Assembly (NCBI RefSeq): GCF_012033695.1
Contig: NZ_JAAVJI010000021.1
Coordinates: 1-36,900, forward strand
Length of the DNA stretch: 36,900 nucleotides
Reading direction: 5' to 3'
Origin: Pseudomonas quercus
GTDB taxonomy: Bacteria; Pseudomonadota; Gammaproteobacteria; Pseudomonadales; Pseudomonadaceae
The position numbers and the translations under genes were made by a program. The stretch's first letter is position 1. The number at the start of each line of letters is the position of its first letter. The notes beneath the pieces were generated by a model. It was not told the origin of the DNA and ran no database searches. It saw only the letters and a list, made by a program, of their open reading frames with translations. This document shows positions 1-7,154 of this stretch, one piece after another.

Positions 1-121
1 GTGGCTAAAAGCGTCTGGAGAGTTCCGGTGTCAAGCGCGGGGGCACAGCGATGTTTAGCCCAGGTAACTCAGATCTGAAGCGGGCACGGACCAATTTGCA
101 GCCGTAGGCTGCCAAGTTCGG

Positions 122-694
122 ATGAGCTATGTAGCAACCACCACGCCAGGTGATATTCTATTCTTAAATCAGAAGACCGGAATAAATTTATATAACATAT
201 CTAAGTCGCTTAGACGGATTGAAAAAGTTTTGGATTCAATATTGTTTTATACAGGAAACGTTGCTCTGGATAAAATAAGCTACAAAGCTGAAGGTCACAT
301 TTTAAGGGATGAGATAGCAGCAGCCTTAATAAGAAAGGATGATCGTAGAGTAAGTAATATAGATTGGGATAATACAAGTATATTGCCATATTTCCACTAC
401 ATTTATGAGGAAAGCCAAAATTACGTAAATGTCGAGGAAAGAATTTTAGAGAAAACTTACCATATAATCAAAGACTACTTTGATAATCCCCATAAAATCA
501 ATGATTTAAAGCAAAATGAATTTTCAAGAAACATTCTTCTGATTATAGGTGAAGAGGTTGAGAAAGCTTATGATAAGTATAATTGTGTACCAGGGAATCT
601 AGATATTCTGGAAGGAGTAAGAGCATATCTTAGGGCAGCCATGCAAAGTCTTGCAATTCCTGGACCCTCTTTCATACACTCACATAATAGTTAA
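122..694 (+). CDS. Hypothetical AT-rich protein, 190 aa
   Basis: I do not recognise this protein. It is 190 residues, mostly helical by eye, with many Ile, Lys, Asn and Tyr, no signal peptide and no membrane segment. Base and codon use are clearly more AT-rich than the transfer genes further right, which suggests recent acquisition. No good ribosome binding site is visible before the ATG, but an in-frame stop at 65-67 leaves no other ATG upstream. A small inverted repeat (GCAGCC/GGCTGC, 98-112) precedes it and a 9-bp palindrome follows. It stands alone, so context gives no function. The length of the open frame in AT-rich DNA supports a real gene. Confidence 0.6.
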   Translation: MSYVATTTPGDILFLNQKTGINLYNISKSLRRIEKVLDSILFYTGNVALDKISYKAEGHILRDEIAAALIRKDDRRVSNIDWDNTSILPYFHYIYEESQNYVNVEERILEKTYHIIKDYFDNPHKINDLKQNEFSRNILLIIGEEVEKAYDKYNCVPGNLDILEGVRAYLRAAMQSLAIPGPSFIHSHNS

Positions 695-717
695 ATAATA
701 TACTGAACTATTGATTG

Positions 718-736
718 TTAGGCGCAATGCGCCTAA
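718..736. repeat. Perfect palindrome, 9-bp arms with 1-nt centre
   Basis: TTAGGCGCA and TGCGCCTAA flank a single A, 23 bp after the stop of the AT-rich gene. There is no T-run, so it is a weak terminator candidate; it may instead be an operator for the gene at 812. Confidence 0.45.
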
Positions 737-748
737 TATAGGTTCTGT

Positions 749-799
749 TGGTGGCGAGCAGAAAGCCACTCGACTCTGAGGGGGCTAGCCACGCCACCA
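749..799. repeat. Inverted repeat upstream of the HsdS-like gene
   Basis: TGGTGGCG (749-756) and CGCCACCA (792-799) are perfect inverted copies about 35 bp apart, ending 12 bp before the ATG at 812. They could fold over the translation start in mRNA or bind a regulator. No protein is known to act here. Confidence 0.3.
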
Positions 800-811
800 G
801 CGGAGAACGAG

Positions 812-1099
812 ATGAAACTAGCTGCGGTGGCGACCATACGGACGGACTTTCCAGAGGCACATTTTTGGTTGGTTCGCCGGGGCTCAGCAGAGCGGTGTGG
901 CGAGGTAAGCCGAGTGTTCAATCCTGAGCACATCGGAATCCGAGTTGATCGAACCGACCTGTTGTTACCTGACTACCTGTTTTATGCCCTGACTCACGTA
1001 CACCAGACAGGACATTGGAAACAGCTAGCCACAGGTACTTTAAGCCTGGTCAATATCCGTGTTTCAGACGTTCGAAGCATCGAGCTGTCACCACGGTGA
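812..1099 (+). CDS. HsdS-like half-domain protein, 95 aa
   Basis: A 95-residue protein that resembles the end of a target recognition domain of type I restriction specificity subunits (HsdS): the segments around LLLPDYLFYAL and ATGTLSLVNIRVSDVRSIEL have the usual HsdS order (a helix after 'lpeYL', then the 'n.i...l..i.l' strand). It stops just before the conserved PLPxxEEQ element, which appears at the start of the next gene. No hsdR or hsdM is in the window, so it cannot form a full enzyme here. It may be a free-standing DNA-binding protein or a relic. The family assignment rests on motif recognition only. Confidence 0.6.
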   Translation: MKLAAVATIRTDFPEAHFWLVRRGSAERCGEVSRVFNPEHIGIRVDRTDLLLPDYLFYALTHVHQTGHWKQLATGTLSLVNIRVSDVRSIELSPR

Positions 1100-1100
1100 A

Positions 1101-1125
1101 GAAGGGGCCGAAAGGCCCCAGCTTC
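1101..1125 (+). terminator. Intergenic GAAA-loop hairpin between the two HsdS-like genes
   Basis: GGGGCC and GGCCCC flank a GAAA tetraloop (1104-1119), with outer GAAG/CTTC pairing. It starts 2 bp after the stop of the 95-residue gene. There is no long U-run, so it may pause or protect the message rather than terminate it. Confidence 0.5.
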
Positions 1126-1151
1126 TTAGGTAACGCCAAAGGAAATCAGAT

Positions 1152-1568
1152 ATGAAGCTAGACATACCCCTCCCCTCAATCGAAGAACAGCAACGAATAG
1201 TTTTCGAGGCCGCTACAACGGCTGCTATCGATCAGCTGAAAGCAAACCTGGATGCACCCCGCTACCCAGGGCAGACAGAGGTAGATGAGGCAATGCTAAG
1301 CCGCGCTCACCTTCTGCGTGAGCATGAAGGTTGGGAAGCGCCTTCGCCTGACATAGTGGGAGCGTATTTCCGCCATTTCCAAGGCCACTTTCCCGAATAC
1401 GGTACAGATGGAAGGCTGGCAAAGCTGCTAGGCGTGTCGTCAGATCGCCGCGTGCGCGACTATAAACAGGGTGTCCGAAAAGTCCCCTATGGGGTTTGGA
1501 GGCGCTTCCTGGTGCTCACAGGGCGGGTCCCCCAGGACATCATCCCCGTAATGGCTTTCATGGCATAG
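1152..1568 (+). CDS. Fusion of an HsdS linker motif with a DNA-binding-like C-terminus, 138 aa
   Basis: Residues 4-16 (DIPLPSIEEQQRI) match the conserved segment that follows a target recognition domain in HsdS. The remaining ~110 residues do not look like HsdS: a helical stretch near residues 83-125 (GRLAKLLGVSSDRRVRDYKQG, then WRRFLVLTGRV) looks like a helix-turn-helix found in small regulators. The gene lies 53 bp after the HsdS-like gene but in a different frame, so the pair is not one gene broken by a single stop. It may be a two-gene DNA-binding unit. The role is unknown. Confidence 0.55.
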   Translation: MKLDIPLPSIEEQQRIVFEAATTAAIDQLKANLDAPRYPGQTEVDEAMLSRAHLLREHEGWEAPSPDIVGAYFRHFQGHFPEYGTDGRLAKLLGVSSDRRVRDYKQGVRKVPYGVWRRFLVLTGRVPQDIIPVMAFMA

Positions 1569-1666
1569 ATTGATATGGCTTCATGAATGTGTGCTTTCAT
1601 GAATTGTTGCCGTGTCTATAAAGCTTTTCCTGATGTATTGAATTGTCTTCCATCTGAGAAAATAAG

Positions 1667-2011
1667 ATGTTTTTGCCAAAGCGGGCCACCACTGGGTTAG
1701 CCGCATTTATCATCGCTATCGTTCCAGGTCTCAGTGAGAGTGCAGAAGCCCCCAAAGCAGCTGGTGACCTAATGATGAAACATGCGTGGCAGGTCACTTG
1801 CTATGTATCTGCTGAGAGCTTGGGGCTAAGCAGTGAAGCTACTAAATACCGCAGGATGGCTGAGCGTTCAGCTGAGCAGATAAGGAGCATTACCGGTGAG
1901 CAAACTGACATTGATGAAGCGGCCGCACACATACGGAATGTAGCAGGTCCCATTTCACCCCAGACTCACCGGGCTATGTTGAACGAGCGGTGTGGTGACG
2001 AATTGAAATGA
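1667..2011 (+). CDS. Small exported protein of unknown function, 114 aa
   Basis: The N-terminus (KR, then a hydrophobic stretch to about residue 26 ending in a SESA-like cleavage area) is a typical Sec signal peptide, so the mature protein of about 88 residues should be periplasmic. Two cysteines remain in the mature part, at about residues 45 and 109, and could form a disulfide. The body is helical and polar. No family is recognised. A weak AG-rich site (ctgagaaaataag) precedes the ATG. It is flanked by intergenic DNA on both sides. Confidence 0.55.
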   Translation: MFLPKRATTGLAAFIIAIVPGLSESAEAPKAAGDLMMKHAWQVTCYVSAESLGLSSEATKYRRMAERSAEQIRSITGEQTDIDEAAAHIRNVAGPISPQTHRAMLNERCGDELK

Positions 2012-2272
2012 TCATCGCATCACTACGTTATGTCGCCACCGCCAGCAAACGACCCTAGGCGGTCGCTGGATTATTCGTTTCCATAGCTCGCGGTCCAGCC
2101 ACCCGAGTCAAGCAGTCGATGGGTGCAAGTGATGGATGAGCGGACCATACTAATCGGGAATGTGGGGACCAGGACCAAGAAAAGCCTAAGAAATATTGTT
2201 CCGCCTCCCCACGCGCATATCTATTAATATAGTCCGCGCTATGGGTCCGAAGTTAAAGAGTTTAGGGTCAAA

Positions 2273-2605
2273 ATGATTGGTATTTCAGATTTGAATGAGT
2301 TGCTTGTTTCTCGTAACTGCTTGCATGCAATGAGCATTCAGTTGGATTCTAGTAGAATGACTTATGATTTATCTCTATCCGTTTCAGATTCTGAAAATCT
2401 AGGCTCTGCCGTTGTGGATATCAGGTTTATAGATATCAGCCAATTAGCGTCTCGTGATTTTGGCGGAGGATTAACTCAGATTATGCATATGAACGTTATC
2501 AGGGTAGACTCTGGATTTGATAGGGCGCGCTATAAGTTTAGTGCTCTTGAGGACGGAAAGTTGTCGTTTTATTTCTCATCATTCTCGGTTGATCAGATGC
2601 GGTAA
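2273..2605 (+). CDS. Hypothetical beta-rich protein, 110 aa
   Basis: A 110-residue cytosolic protein with alternating hydrophobic and polar residues, suggesting mostly beta strands. It is AT-rich compared with the backbone. The end (about residues 62-105, GGGLTQIMHM then a DxARYxFxxLEDxKLSFYF run) is loosely like small immunity-type proteins such as the Imm50 group, which neutralise secreted toxins; that is a weak impression only. No toxin gene is adjacent. No convincing ribosome binding site is visible before the ATG. Confidence 0.5.
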   Translation: MIGISDLNELLVSRNCLHAMSIQLDSSRMTYDLSLSVSDSENLGSAVVDIRFIDISQLASRDFGGGLTQIMHMNVIRVDSGFDRARYKFSALEDGKLSFYFSSFSVDQMR

Positions 2606-3006
2606 AAGCCTGCTTTTGATCTTGCTTCTGTTGTGCCTGTGCATGTAGAGAATCAAAAGCTCGCTTTCATGTAGCTCAAGGTGGCCGACAGTGCAGTGCC
2701 CGAAGGGTGCTGCGATGGCGGACAGCCGGCAAGCGAAGCGCGCCCAGCAACGATGGTCCAGTAACCGCATTTCAACTTGATTTAGCGGCCTTCCAGTCGC
2801 TGTGCGCCGTTTGCCTCCGCGTACCTCAAAAGGCCTGTATGCGGCTGCTTCGCTCCTTCAGGCCGCGCCTTCGGCCTGCGCGCTTCGCTTGCTTTTGAAA
2901 TCGGTTTAACAGGAATACAGGGGCGCGAGCGCGCGTGGCTTCGTGCGATTCAGTCTTGAGATACCAAACGTTTAAACGCTTCTGACCCCTGACCATCCTT
3001 ACCTAG
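2606..3006. other. Gene-poor stretch
   Basis: I see no convincing gene. The left part is ordinary intergenic DNA; about 2830-2950 is GC-rich with repeated GCTTCGCT and GGCC(T/G)GCGC words, like the end of a rearranged mobilization region. A 12-bp word, GCGCTTCGCTTG, is shared with the oriT candidate near 30387. Confidence 0.4.
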
Positions 3007-3441
3007 TACTGCCAGGCGTTCTACAGGGCGTGTCAGAAATCCATCGAGCAACGCGAGCAATGCAGCACGCTTGTCAGTCGATTGGGTCTGCTGGTGAAGC
3101 ACAGCAGCCCCTACCAGTACCTTCACTCGGTCTTCGGCTTTTTTGACGGTGGCTCGTTTACCAAGAACTCATTGAGTTGGAAGTTTTTCGGGATTTTGGC
3201 CATGGTGGCCTGCTTGCTGTTGGCTACCACCTTTGGGCTGGCTCGGCTCTTCGTGCCCAGCGCCCAGGAGATCGCCGATTTAAAATCTACCGTTGCTGAC
3301 CTGGAGCAACGCGGCGGGCGGATTCAGCTGACCAACTGTGGCGACACGCGCAGGCTATGCGCCAAAGTGAACCTTAAGGCCAAGGTCAATGGTGATACGT
3401 ATGGCAAGGACGGGGAATGGATGATACTGCAAGGTTACTGA
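3007..3441 (+). pseudogene. Remnant of a mobilization (MobB/MbeB-like) membrane protein
   Basis: The frame is open from 3007, just after an in-frame TAG, but has no ATG; the first usable starts are TTG (3082) and GTG. The peptide has one membrane segment (about 3178-3255) followed by a short coiled region and a C-terminal domain with the pattern ADLEQRGGR...NCGDxxRLCAKV...YGKDGEWMILQGY. I recall this C-terminal pattern from accessory mobilization proteins of small mobilizable plasmids. The N-terminal part and the partner mob genes are missing, so I read it as the 3' end of a gene left after recombination. A short functional protein from the TTG cannot be excluded. Confidence 0.5.
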
Positions 3442-3622
3442 TGGTACTGTAGTATACCATGCGTAGGATTTTCAGTTAAGAGAGCCCTAATAATTAGAGG
3501 GGCGCTCGGACGCTGAAGCCAATTTCGGTTACTGCAACCACCCTCCAATAATTGGCTCGAAACAGACTCAAGCTTGAGCAGCGCCTACTAGCGGGTATGC
3601 TGTTGCTGCCCGATTAACAATT

Positions 3623-4084
3623 TTATTCACGTCGTTCTAGGTTTTGTTGTTGTTGAAGAAGCTGTGTTAGAGCAGTGCCTGGGTTAGACTGACGTGATGC
3701 AACACGGGCTATATTCTGGGCAGTGAAGCCAGGTGGTTGTAGATGCTGATTATTCAGCAAGCCCTGAGACGGTGGGGGGCGTACTGGCAGGTGCGCTATT
3801 TCTGCCTGAGCAGCTTCTCTAGTTTGAAGCTCGTTATGGATATCCCGCAGTGTATTCGCTAATACCCGATAGGTCTCCTCGTCTATGTGTCCTCCTCCTG
3901 CACGCTCGTCAAGATGTGCCATCGCGTCTGACGCTTGTGACGAGGTTGTGATCGTACGCCAATGGTCTCTAGCCTGATCAGCAGTTCTTATGACTAATCG
4001 CGCCGGCTCAGATTCTTGGTTTGGGCTTGAGCTGCGTTGGATAGGGGTATTAGAAGAACCCGAAATATTATTTATTCCGCTCAC
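3623..4084 (-). CDS. Candidate type III secreted effector, 153 aa
   Basis: The first 25 residues fit the known export pattern of P. syringae effectors: many Ser, Asn and Gln, Ile at position 4, and no acidic residue until about residue 24. A GTG start is preceded by GGAG at good spacing, and a near-consensus hrp box ends 33 bp before it. The body is hydrophilic and probably helical, with a Pro-rich stretch near residues 100-120 and a Gln-rich tail (LLQQQQ). There is no Sec signal or membrane segment. I do not recognise the effector family. It could be a complete small effector or the N-terminal part of a larger one. Neighbours are a mob remnant and a rep gene, which is typical of mobile cargo. 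Confidence 0.6.
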   Translation of the reverse strand: MSGINNISGSSNTPIQRSSSPNQESEPARLVIRTADQARDHWRTITTSSQASDAMAHLDERAGGGHIDEETYRVLANTLRDIHNELQTREAAQAEIAHLPVRPPPSQGLLNNQHLQPPGFTAQNIARVASRQSNPGTALTQLLQQQQNLERRE

Positions 4085-4116
4085 ATGTGCTCCAGATTAA
4101 GACTAATTCAACCGAA

Positions 4117-4144
4117 TGAGTTGCTTTTTGAGCTTTTGGGTTCC
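4117..4144 (-). promoter_or_regulatory. Hrp box (HrpL promoter), one mismatch
   Basis: On the minus strand GGAACC is followed after 15 bases by CAACTCA. The consensus for HrpL promoters is GGAACC-N15/16-CCACNNA, so only one fixed base differs. It lies upstream of and in the same direction as the gene at 3623-4084. Confidence 0.6.
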
Positions 4145-4226
4145 ATTGAGGTGAATTATCGAGCCCAGGAGGGCTGTTGAATCCTTAAGTCGGTTGGCTG
4201 TTCCATTGCTCCCCTGACCCCTTTGT

Positions 4227-4772
4227 CTATCCTTCTGTCTCAAGCCCTTCCTGAGCGTTGCTCCGCTCGATTAGGGTCGTGAACGCTATTCGGTCCCCGT
4301 TGAAGACAAAATTAGGGTTGATGAAGTAGCGACCTTGTCTTTGCGTTTTTGCGACAATCTGAGCCTTCTCTAGCTCGTTAATACCACGTTTCAAAGTGGC
4401 TAAACTCAGCCGCAACGGCTGTTTTGTACCTTGGTGTGCATCTATAAAATCTGCGAGCACGAAGCTGTCTAGGTCAACCTCGTCTTTGGACAAAGCTCTG
4501 TTTTGCACGACCCACAACAAAACACTAAAGGCCTTAATGCCAGCAGATGAAAGGTCAAAAGTCATTGCGATATTAGCGGTGAAAAGCTTCACAAATTGAG
4601 CGCCATCTACTCGCTTGTACGTGGTGACGTGTGTGCCATGAATCTCTCCGCACTTCTGGTTAACCAGAATGTTGTCCTCGCTCCCCATGCGCGATAGCCG
4701 GACGTGCCTTCCTTTAACCGGCACGATCATGTTGGCCAAAAAAGGGTTAGTTTTGTATCGCTGGAGGCTCAT
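4227..4772 (-). CDS. RepL-like plasmid replication initiator, 181 aa
   Basis: The protein resembles RepL-type initiators: a central segment (HGTHVTTYKRVDGAQFVKLF, then a helix with SAGIKAFSVLLWV) followed by a winged-helix domain (about residues 95-165, SLATLKRGINELEKAQIVAK, then GRYFINPNFVFNGD). Such proteins start replication by binding the plasmid origin. I chose the ATG at 4772 because AAAGGTG lies before it; a longer frame runs to 4904 but would cover the repeats upstream. Repeated TTGAGCTAC elements at 4787-4876 sit directly in front, as expected for an origin or autoregulatory operator. With RepA at the right edge this is a second replicon, or the remnant of one. Confidence 0.7.
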   Translation of the reverse strand: MSLQRYKTNPFLANMIVPVKGRHVRLSRMGSEDNILVNQKCGEIHGTHVTTYKRVDGAQFVKLFTANIAMTFDLSSAGIKAFSVLLWVVQNRALSKDEVDLDSFVLADFIDAHQGTKQPLRLSLATLKRGINELEKAQIVAKTQRQGRYFINPNFVFNGDRIAFTTLIERSNAQEGLETEG

Positions 4773-4786
4773 TAAGCACCTTTGGA

Positions 4787-4876
4787 TTGAGCTACAGTCT
4801 CCGATTCTAGATAGAGTGTAGCTCATTATCAACTCATTTTTTGAGCTACTGTAGAACCAGTGTTGAGCTACCGTAG
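4787..4876. repeat. Iteron-like repeats, likely RepL-like binding sites
   Basis: TTGAGCTAC occurs at 4787, 4841 and 4863, the last two as TTGAGCTACYGTAG exactly 22 bp apart (two helix turns). An inverted copy, GTGTAGCTCA, lies at 4816-4825. They occupy the 100 bp before the RepL-like start, so they may be the origin, the operator, or both. Confidence 0.65.
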
Positions 4877-5032
4877 TCGCGATCCTGAAAATCCGATGTA
4901 GCATTTACGCGGGGTGTAGGCACACGCCTTCTGAGTTCTTTACGCAACAGGGCCTGCTGGAGAGGAATCGCCCCCGGTTTCGTAGACGGCCAAGCCCTCA
5001 CTTGGGGGCGTTCGTGATCGTCGATCGAACGT

Positions 5033-5108
5033 CTGCTTCGGGTCGGTAGCGGCCTGTCGCCACCGGCTGCAATCGACCCATAGCTGCCAGTCGTTACCGG
5101 CAGAAATG
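5033..5108. repeat. Dispersed Pseudomonas-type intergenic repeat, copy A
   Basis: The stretch contains GGTCGGTAGCGG, then CCACCGGCTGCAATCGACCC. Related words recur at 5400-5440 and 5950-6003, partly inverted. Such GGTCGATT/ACCGG-rich intergenic repeats are common in Pseudomonas. The rest of 4905-5164 shows no gene. Confidence 0.4.
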
Positions 5109-5164
5109 GCGAGACGCAGCCACCAGGATTAAACTAGACCTAGGTTCCGTCAGAGATCACGTGC

Positions 5165-5371
5165 ATGCTGATTGAGTGTAAAAGGTGCGGTCAAGGCTAC
5201 GTGCGTGCGATGCGAATCCGCTCTACGCGAACATCGCTGTGGGTGTGTGAAGAATGTGAAGCCACTTGGACGAGCCAAGCTGAGGTGAATGTCTGTAAAT
5301 TTTCAGACTACGGAAGCTTGATGGCTAGCGCTGGGCTCACCGGCTTATGGTCAGAACTAGAGCCGCAGTGA
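5165..5371 (+). CDS. Small zinc-ribbon protein, 68 aa
   Basis: Two CxxC pairs (residues 5-8, CKRC, and about 29-32, CEEC) with Trp and basic residues between them make a typical zinc ribbon, a fold that usually binds nucleic acid or protein. The remaining C-terminal half is not recognised. The start ATG lies shortly after an intergenic repeat and has no strong ribosome binding site. It is likely a small regulatory or accessory protein; the partner is unknown. Confidence 0.6.
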   Translation: MLIECKRCGQGYVRAMRIRSTRTSLWVCEECEATWTSQAEVNVCKFSDYGSLMASAGLTGLWSELEPQ

Positions 5372-5399
5372 ATTTCTCATATTTTCTTTGCAGCCCCGA

Positions 5400-5445
5400 G
5401 TCCACTTTGGGTCGATTTCTACCTTTCACTACCGGCGGAAATCAA
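5400..5445. repeat. Dispersed intergenic repeat, copy C
   Basis: TTTGGGTCGATTTCTACC followed by ACCGGCGGAAAT matches the core of the other copies around 5033 and 5950. It is noncoding and sits between two small genes. Confidence 0.35.
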
Positions 5446-5458
5446 CTCCTAGCAGGCG

Positions 5459-5896
5459 TCAGTCGCTGAGAAAGACTTTTGGAACTCGTGGGAGTTGAAA
5501 TGCGAGCAAGGCCTCAAGTGGCGATGCGAGAGCTAGTCCCGAGGCGATGACCTCACCAGCTCGTGCAATCACATCAAGAGTCTCGTCTTTAAACGTAACG
5601 ACCCAATGTCTAGCACTTGAGTATGGGCGGCTGACGGTTTCTTCTGAGCCAATAATTTCGTTGAACGAGTAAGGTTGAAGGCCTGCAAGCGCATAGGGGT
5701 GGCGTCCTAACCCCTCGTCCCCGATAGGCATAAGCCGATGATCAATGAGCCCGGAAAAACGCACAATCGCAAGGCTTTCGTTCAAAGCCTGGAAGTAAGC
5801 GAGCCAAAGGTTGCCCGACTCTACCAGAAGAGCTGGTGATTCAGGGATGCCTAACTCTGGAGCAACAGCCCAGATTAAGGACTTAGCTCTATTCAT
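5459..5896 (-). CDS. Hypothetical protein, 145 aa
   Basis: A 145-residue protein with no signal peptide and no clear membrane helix; hydrophobic residues are spread through the chain. It ends with a helix-like run (VIARAGEVIASGLALASPLEALLAFQLP). I do not recognise a family. It is convergent with the zinc-ribbon gene and bounded on both sides by copies of the intergenic repeat, so it may have moved as a unit with them. No ribosome binding site stands out before the ATG at 5896. Confidence 0.5.
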   Translation of the reverse strand: MNRAKSLIWAVAPELGIPESPALLVESGNLWLAYFQALNESLAIVRFSGLIDHRLMPIGDEGLGRHPYALAGLQPYSFNEIIGSEETVSRPYSSARHWVVTFKDETLDVIARAGEVIASGLALASPLEALLAFQLPRVPKVFLSD

Positions 5897-5945
5897 GATT
5901 TCTCAGAAGTGTTAGAAAAGAATTAGAAGATACCATTGTTCTGCA

Positions 5946-6003
5946 ATGACCGCTTCTGGCCGATTTCTACCGGTGGCGAACGGCTGCAATGGGTCGAAAT
6001 CAG
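5946..6003. repeat. Dispersed intergenic repeat, copy B
   Basis: GGCCGATTTCTACCGG, then CGAACGGCTGCAATGGGTCG. It shares its words with copies A (inverted) and C. It may mark an exchange point next to the phosphatase-like operon. Confidence 0.4.
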
Positions 6004-6107
6004 CCTACCGACACAGACAAACCTCGCAACGTTCTCCTATCCTCCTTATCCTGTCTCGGACTTGTATTACCGCGGCTGCTGACCCCGGCACCTACAAGGA
6101 AACCATC

Positions 6108-6302
6108 ATGGAAAGAACCCGAGCCTGGAGACGCCAGCAGGTCCGTAAACACGGCAAGAGCCCGGCAGCAAAACCACTGGTGTTCAAGCCAGAAAAGAAC
6201 TGGAAGCTGCTGTACAGGCGCGCCGAGAAGTTGAAGAGGGCACGCCAGCTCGGCATATGCTATCCCGTTCGCACCACCCGCCAATTGCTGGATCAAGAAT
6301 GA
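6108..6302 (+). CDS. Small basic protein coupled to the phosphatase-like gene, 64 aa
   Basis: A 64-residue, strongly basic protein (RTRAWRRQQVRKHGK and RRAEKLKRARQLG). AAGGAAA precedes the ATG at good spacing. Its stop codon overlaps the start of the next gene (ATGA at 6299-6302), so the two are translationally coupled and probably act together. The basic character suggests binding to nucleic acid or to an acidic partner. I do not recognise a family. A longer frame from 5946 exists but begins in a noncoding repeat. Confidence 0.6.
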   Translation: MERTRAWRRQQVRKHGKSPAAKPLVFKPEKNWKLLYRRAEKLKRARQLGICYPVRTTRQLLDQE

Positions 6303-6625
6303 CCAAACTTCTGTTCATTTGCAGCCGTAATCAATGGCGCAGCCCCACTGCGGAAAGTCTGTGGCGCCGCCGAGTGGGGTTCGAAGCCCGCTCGGCAGGC
6401 ACCAGCCCGAATGCACGCAGGCCGGTCAGTCCGGCGGATATACGCTGGGCTGATGTCATATTCGTCATGGAGCGTAAGCACCGGCAGCGGCTCCAAGCGG
6501 AGTATTCACGTCTGCTTGAACACAAGCGGCTGCACGTACTGGATATTCCCGACGACTACCGCTACATGGAACCTGAACTGATCTCCATTCTGGAAGACAC
6601 CGTAACGCCCTACCTCAAAGGCTAG
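6299..6625 (+). CDS. Low-molecular-weight protein tyrosine phosphatase-like protein, 108 aa
   Basis: Residues 8-15 (CSRNQWRS) form the phosphate-binding C-x5-R-S loop of the low-molecular-weight tyrosine phosphatases, placed right after the first beta strand as in that family. The ADVIFVME strand and the DIPDDYRYMEPEL segment match a short bacterial subgroup of about 105-110 residues, smaller than the usual 140-160. The typical GNxCR loop reads SRNQWR, so the substrate is open. It shares an ATGA junction with the upstream 64-residue gene. Possible targets are bacterial tyrosine kinases or host proteins; no secretion signal is evident. The ATG at 6299 is preferred over one at 6257. Confidence 0.75.
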   Translation: MTKLLFICSRNQWRSPTAESLWRRRVGFEARSAGTSPNARRPVSPADIRWADVIFVMERKHRQRLQAEYSRLLEHKRLHVLDIPDDYRYMEPELISILEDTVTPYLKG

Positions 6626-6740
6626 CCTTAACACCCATGGAATACCTCCTGAGCATTGCCAGAGGCATACTTGCGTGGCGGCGCAATCAACGACACCGTC
6701 ACGCCGCGCCTCACTAAAATCAGCCAGGGCTAGGGCGCCA

Positions 6741-7106
6741 ATGATCAGAGCGATCCCCCACACTGAAGTCGAGGCCCTGCTGAACAAGGCACAGGAGGCC
6801 GGGCTGGAACTAACCGAGTTATCGGTTTACTGCCGTGATCTGGGGCTGCACCCGGCCGAACTCCTGAATGCCCTCTCGATCGAAGTTGCCCGACGATTCG
6901 TTCTGGATGAAATGCCGTATGAGGTGAGCGATGACATCATGAACGGTCTGTTCACTGCCATTTTCGATGTAGGTATGGACGAGGCTATGCCGCAGCCAGC
7001 ATTCAACATCTATCTGGCGTTTGATGAGGGGGAGTATCAGAACTTGGCTGATTGCTGCCTGTCGCGAGGGGCTGCTATGGGTCGCAAAGCGGCCTTTGAA
7101 TCTTGA
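6741..7106 (+). CDS. Hypothetical acidic protein, 121 aa
   Basis: From the ATG at 6741 (AGGGCTAGGG before it) the protein has 121 residues: an N-terminal helix pair (EVEALLNKAQEAGLELTELSVYCRDLGLHPAELLNAL, about 8-45) and an acidic middle. The last ~20 residues (NLADCCLSRGAAM...) are of different character, so the 3' end may be frameshifted or recombined. A GTG at 6675 in the same frame gives a longer form with a low-complexity start. It lies in the same direction as the phosphatase-like gene, 115 bp after it. Function unknown. Confidence 0.45.
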   Translation: MIRAIPHTEVEALLNKAQEAGLELTELSVYCRDLGLHPAELLNALSIEVARRFVLDEMPYEVSDDIMNGLFTAIFDVGMDEAMPQPAFNIYLAFDEGEYQNLADCCLSRGAAMGRKAAFES

Positions 7107-7154
7107 CCACGATGCCATCGCAAAAAACCAAGGTAGCCAGGCATCCGGTCCCGG

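Noticed and set aside
714..740. GTTAGGC...GCCTAAT as an integron attC site
   Set aside because: The core sites are in the wrong order and too close together, no second pair of inner sites is visible, and no integrase gene is in the window.
5127..5148. GGAACC on the minus strand near 5148 as a hrp box
   Set aside because: The bases at 15-16 spacing read CTGGTGG, not CCACNNA.
6568..6574. GGAACC inside the phosphatase-like gene and at 10170 as hrp boxes
   Set aside because: No CCAC at the required distance, and one lies within a coding region.
6637..6717. 26-codon frame after the phosphatase-like gene
   Set aside because: No ribosome binding site and too short to support as a gene.
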